From positions 3,089 to 13,219 of the forward strand of contig VYEH01000314.1 of NCBI GenBank assembly GCA_009843005.1: 10,131 bases of DNA, written 5' to 3'. The position numbers were made by a program, and so were the translations under genes. How positions within the stretch are numbered: the stretch's first letter is position 1; every line of letters starts with the position of its first letter. The stretch comes from Pseudomonadota bacterium (GTDB lineage Bacteria > Pseudomonadota > Gammaproteobacteria > Steroidobacterales > Rariloculaceae). This document shows, piece after piece, positions 7,474-10,131 of the stretch. The notes under the pieces were generated by a model that saw nothing but the letters and a program-made list of their open reading frames with translations, did no database searches and was not told the origin of the DNA.

Positions 7474-7486
7474 CGTGTCTTACACG
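7474..7486. repeat. Short perfect palindrome upstream of the recQ unit
   Basis: CGTGT-CTT-ACACG is a perfect 5-base inverted repeat with a 3-base centre. It lies about 45 bases upstream of the start of the 99-residue gene, next to an 8-base palindrome TGGCGCCA at 7464-7471. It could be an operator in the promoter region of the recQ unit. No recognised regulator motif is matched. Confidence 0.3.
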
Positions 7487-7536
7487 CCACAAGCGTAGCA
7501 TCCAGAGTGCCGCAGTTCAGATTCATTTCTGTGCGA

Positions 7537-7554
7537 TTCACAAGGATTTGTGAA
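7537..7554. repeat. Inverted repeat TTCACAA-GGAT-TTGTGAA
   Basis: Two perfect 7-base arms surround a 4-base centre, between the 60-residue ORF and the 99-residue gene. The half-sites are arranged opposite to a CRP site (which is TGTGA-N6-TCACA), so it is not one. No T-run follows immediately on either strand, which argues against a terminator. An operator or a small mRNA hairpin is possible. Confidence 0.35.
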
Positions 7555-7592
7555 ATTTCGCGAGCGATTTTTTGTGTTCGATGGCGTTGCCG

Positions 7593-7775
7593 TTAACGGT
7601 TCAGATATAGAACAAGAACCCAGCACATGAACGCGAGCTGAAGCGCAAAGACAACACTGACCATGGCGGCGGTAATCCAGACCGTGCGCATGTTGTCAGC
7701 CCGCTCTCTTGCAAACGCAGCGGCTTCGTGATCGAAGGTCATTGAAGTTTCGCTGGTCTGGTCGGTCATATTCAC
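7593..7775 (-). CDS. Possible 60-residue single-pass membrane protein
   Basis: A short reading frame starting GTG AAT ATG (7775, or ATG 7769) and ending TAA at 7593-7595. The first 30 residues are polar and acidic to mixed, with FARERADNMR just before a hydrophobic segment (about residues 32-57) rich in V, A, L, F and W. The chain ends LYLNR. This is a credible small tail-anchored protein. I do not recognise a family. No ribosome site is evident before either start, and the frame is short, so it may not be translated. It precedes the 99-residue membrane protein on the same strand by 161 bases. Both share the polar-then-anchor plan, but their sequences are not clearly related. Confidence 0.42.
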   Translation of the reverse strand: MNMTDQTSETSMTFDHEAAAFARERADNMRTVWITAAMVSVVFALQLAFMCWVLVLYLNR

Positions 7776-7827
7776 GGAGGTGCCTGGACTCGTCCGTTAC
7801 ATGGGAACGATCCTAGCATGCCTCCTG

Positions 7828-7856
7828 TTGCGCCAGACCAGCGCCGCTAGTATGAT
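7828..7856 (+). promoter_or_regulatory. Likely promoter of the initiator tRNA gene
   Basis: TTGCGC (7828-7833) and TATGAT (7851-7856, 5 of 6 consensus bases) are spaced by 17 bases. Transcription would start near 7863, about 7 bases before the mature tRNA 5' end. The stretch just after the -10 box is C-rich, as is common for stable-RNA promoters under growth-rate or stringent control; that last point is inference. Confidence 0.55.
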
Positions 7857-7869
7857 TTTCCGCCCCTGT

Positions 7870-7946
<77 letters not shown>

Positions 7947-8005
7947 CTTCACTCCGGTCTGTTCCAGCATTTGTGGAGGCCGTTTTCCGGCGACCTGCAC
8001 TGCGT

Positions 8006-10131
8006 CTACGCGTTGGCGTCCGCCTCCGCGACCGCATCGATCACGATCTCCGGCAGGAGGATCTGCGGCAGGATCGTCGGGCTGTCCAGGGACGATCCAG
8101 TGGGAAAATACAGGTACAGGGGCACACCCACGCGGCCGTACCGGTCGAGCCATTCGGTGATAAGCGGGTCCTCGCGGGTCCAGTCGCCTTCGACGACCCT
8201 GATGCCGCGCTCGTTGAAGGCCTCGCCCACGGCATCGGTCGCCAGCGCCACCCGTTCGTTGACCTTGCAGCTGACGCACCAGTCGGCGGTGAAGTAGAGG
8301 AAGAGCGGTTCGCCGGCGGCGATGTAGCCGGTGACGCGCTCGGGGGTGAAGCTCTCGAGTTCCAGTTGCCCCAGTGTGCCTGCGCCGGTTCCTGACAATG
8401 ACGCTGGCGCTGCCCGGTAATCCTCGATTCGCAGGCCAATGACTACCGCGCTTACCAGACCAATGACAACCGCGGCGCTCCATGCATGGGGCCGGCGAGA
8501 ATGCGCCACGCGGCCATAGGCCCATACCGCGAAGGCGAAGCAGAGGGCAGCGACAAGCCCCACGGTCATGGAATCGACGCCGAGTTGCTTGCCGATGACC
8601 CAGAAGAGCCACACGGCCGTGGCCAGCATCGGAAACGCGAGCACGTGCTTGAAGGTCGCCATCCATGGCCCGGGTTTGGGCAGCACGCGGCCGGCCGCGG
8701 GTACGTAGCTCAGCAAGAGGTATGGGAACGCCAGCCCGAATCCCAGCGCCAGAAACACGCTCAGCGCCACCGCTGCGGGTTGTACCAGCGCGTACCCCAG
8801 TGCGCCGGCCATGAAGGGCGCGGTACACGGCGTGGCGACGACCACCGCCAACAGCCCGGTGAAGAACGCGGCCCGGCGTTCGCCGCCGGCCGTCAGCGTC
8901 TGGCCGACCCCCATGATACGGGTTCCGACTTCGAATACGCCGAACAGGTTGAGCGCTATGGCCAGCATCAGCAGTCCCAGCGCCAGATTGACCACGGGCG
9001 ATTGCAGCTGGAAGCCCCAGCCGACGGCCTGTCCCGCTTCGCGCAGGGCCACCAGCGCGCCGCCGATGAACGCAAACGCGACCAGGATTCCGGCGGTATA
9101 CAGCAGGCCGCTTTGCGCAGCGACGCGCCGGTCGGTTTGCGACATCTTCACCAGGCTCAGCGCCTTCATGCTCAGGATGGGGAATACGCAGGGCATCAGG
9201 TTGAGAACGATCCCGCCGATGAAGGCGAAGAGCAGGGCCACGCCGAAAGAAAGTCCCGAATAACTCTGCGCTGCGGGAACGAGCCCGCCGCCGCTCCCGC
9301 CCAGCACGCCGGCGGCCACACCGGCGCCTTCCTGGACATTGAACGAGAACGCCTGCAGGGCGCCGTCGTTGTCGGTGAATGTCAGCAGTGCCGAAAACTC
9401 GGTCGCGTCGGTCATCCTGCGAGCCGAATCCATGGAGATGACCGCGCCGCGCGGGGTGAAGGAGATGGACTGCCGGCCGTATTCCACCAGGTTGCGTTCT
9501 GTAATGAAGAGATACGGGTCTCTCGCATCCGTGGCTGCTTCGGGCGTTTCGATGGAGACCCTGACGGTATCCTCGAGTCGCTCGAACTGCGCCGGCCAGT
9601 CGACCGGCTCCGGCAGTTTTGCGCGGGCTGTGGCAAATCGATCCGCCTGCGCCGCATCGGGACCGCCGTCGCCCACCGGCAGTGTCAAGAACAGGGTCGT
9701 GTTCTCCGGCACGCAGAGTTCATCGTCGCAAACCACCCAGCTCGCGCGGCCCTGCAGCTGCACCGATTCCCCGGGGCTCAGGCCTTCGGGAACCGTGACA
9801 TCGCTGACCAGCAGAAGGGGTTCTTCGTACGCGTAGGTGATCAGATCGATGAAGGGAAGGACATGGGGGACGGGAAACTCGAACGGAGCGGCCTCGAAGC
9901 CTTCCTGGAGGTCCCAGCGCATCCTGGGTTCGAGGCCCGCGTCTCCCGGATTGCTCCAATAGGCGTGCCAACCCGGATTGGGTTCAAGGTAGAAACCGAG
10001 GGTTACCGTGCCGCCGTCAGCGGGCAGCGAAGCCTGTTCGGCGATGAGGTCGACAGTGGAATACGTGGTGCTGACCGGCGCGGCGATCGCCGAACCGACG
10101 AGCGTCAAGCCCGCGAGCAACACCGCTGCCC
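8006..10131 (-). CDS. Protein-disulfide reductase, DsbD/ScsB family (5' end cut off)
   Basis: A membrane thiol reductase that passes electrons from cytoplasmic thioredoxin to periplasmic partners. The frame stays open to the right edge. The GTG at 10123 is probably not the start, because it falls inside the hydrophobic core of a signal peptide (LLAGLTLVGSAIA before APVS) and leaves no basic n-region. Counting from that GTG, an N-terminal periplasmic part (about 15-285) carries C132 and C137 in WVVCDDELCVPE. The transmembrane domain (about 288-570) has NLMPCVFPILS (C312) and VVATPCTAPFM (C433). A C-terminal thioredoxin-like domain (about 590-700) has ADWCVSCK (C616, C619) and a GVP cis-proline (P668). 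All six relay cysteines are present. The periplasmic part is about twice the length of that in E. coli DsbD, and GWGFQLQSP in the membrane domain is ScsB-like, so ScsB is the closer subtype. The TAG stop is at 8006-8008. Confidence 0.94.
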   Translation of the reverse strand, partial: AAVLLAGLTLVGSAIAAPVSTTYSTVDLIAEQASLPADGGTVTLGFYLEPNPGWHAYWSNPGDAGLEPRMRWDLQEGFEAAPFEFPVPHVLPFIDLITYAYEEPLLLVSDVTVPEGLSPGESVQLQGRASWVVCDDELCVPENTTLFLTLPVGDGGPDAAQADRFATARAKLPEPVDWPAQFERLEDTVRVSIETPEAATDARDPYLFITERNLVEYGRQSISFTPRGAVISMDSARRMTDATEFSALLTFTDNDGALQAFSFNVQEGAGVAAGVLGGSGGGLVPAAQSYSGLSFGVALLFAFIGGIVLNLMPCVFPILSMKALSLVKMSQTDRRVAAQSGLLYTAGILVAFAFIGGALVALREAGQAVGWGFQLQSPVVNLALGLLMLAIALNLFGVFEVGTRIMGVGQTLTAGGERRAAFFTGLLAVVVATPCTAPFMAGALGYALVQPAAVALSVFLALGFGLAFPYLLLSYVPAAGRVLPKPGPWMATFKHVLAFPMLATAVWLFWVIGKQLGVDSMTVGLVAALCFAFAVWAYGRVAHSRRPHAWSAAVVIGLVSAVVIGLRIEDYRAAPASLSGTGAGTLGQLELESFTPERVTGYIAAGEPLFLYFTADWCVSCKVNERVALATDAVGEAFNERGIRVVEGDWTREDPLITEWLDRYGRVGVPLYLYFPTGSSLDSPTILPQILLPEIVIDAVAEADANA

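Noticed and set aside
7537..7554. CRP-binding site
   Set aside because: The half-sites are in the reverse order relative to the CRP consensus and the spacing is wrong.
7979..7991. GCCG-TTTTC-CGGC as a terminator between the tRNA and the reductase gene
   Set aside because: The stem is only 4 bases and there is no T-run after it on either strand.

Overview
The window is GC-rich, densely coded DNA with short intergenic gaps. It looks like the chromosome of a Gram-negative, aerobically respiring bacterium, most likely a proteobacterium and possibly an uncultivated gammaproteobacterium. The evidence is a proton-pumping NADH dehydrogenase (nuo) operon end, a RecQ close in length and architecture to the enterobacterial enzyme, a DsbD/ScsB-type periplasmic thiol reductase, several exported proteins, and a tRNA-fMet that closely resembles the E. 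coli one. The lineage is an inference. I see no phage, IS, CRISPR or integrase genes.

Layout. (1) Positions 2-1789, + strand: the 3' end of nuoM, then complete nuoN, the last two genes of the respiratory complex I operon. (2) Positions 1834-3787, - strand: a pair of exported proteins without assigned function. The first in transcription order is a 439-residue secreted protein. The second is a small DUF6152-like protein whose predicted mature N-terminus is His-His. (3) Positions 3931-5277, + strand, divergent from that pair: a Tat-exported Gfo/Idh/MocA-family NAD(P)-dependent oxidoreductase. The shared upstream region carries a short perfect palindrome and a plausible promoter. (4) Positions 5291-7775, - strand: recQ, directly preceded by a small coiled-coil/membrane-anchored protein that resembles DUF1640, and further upstream by a possible 60-residue single-pass membrane protein. 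(5) Positions 7870-7946, + strand: an initiator tRNA (CAT anticodon) with its own likely promoter. Its 1:72 mismatch is U·U instead of the usual C·A. (6) Positions 8006-10131, - strand: a DsbD/ScsB-family protein-disulfide reductase whose start lies beyond the right edge.

Functional reading. Most of the window is housekeeping: respiration, DNA repair, translation initiation and periplasmic redox. The least understood part is the divergent cluster at 1834-5277. All three of its proteins carry export signals, two for Sec and one for Tat, and face each other across one small regulatory region. A joint periplasmic role, such as handling an oxidised sugar or another small organic substrate, is a reasonable hypothesis but only an inference from gene order. 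I found no clear rho-independent terminators. No gene-free stretch exceeds 300 bases.
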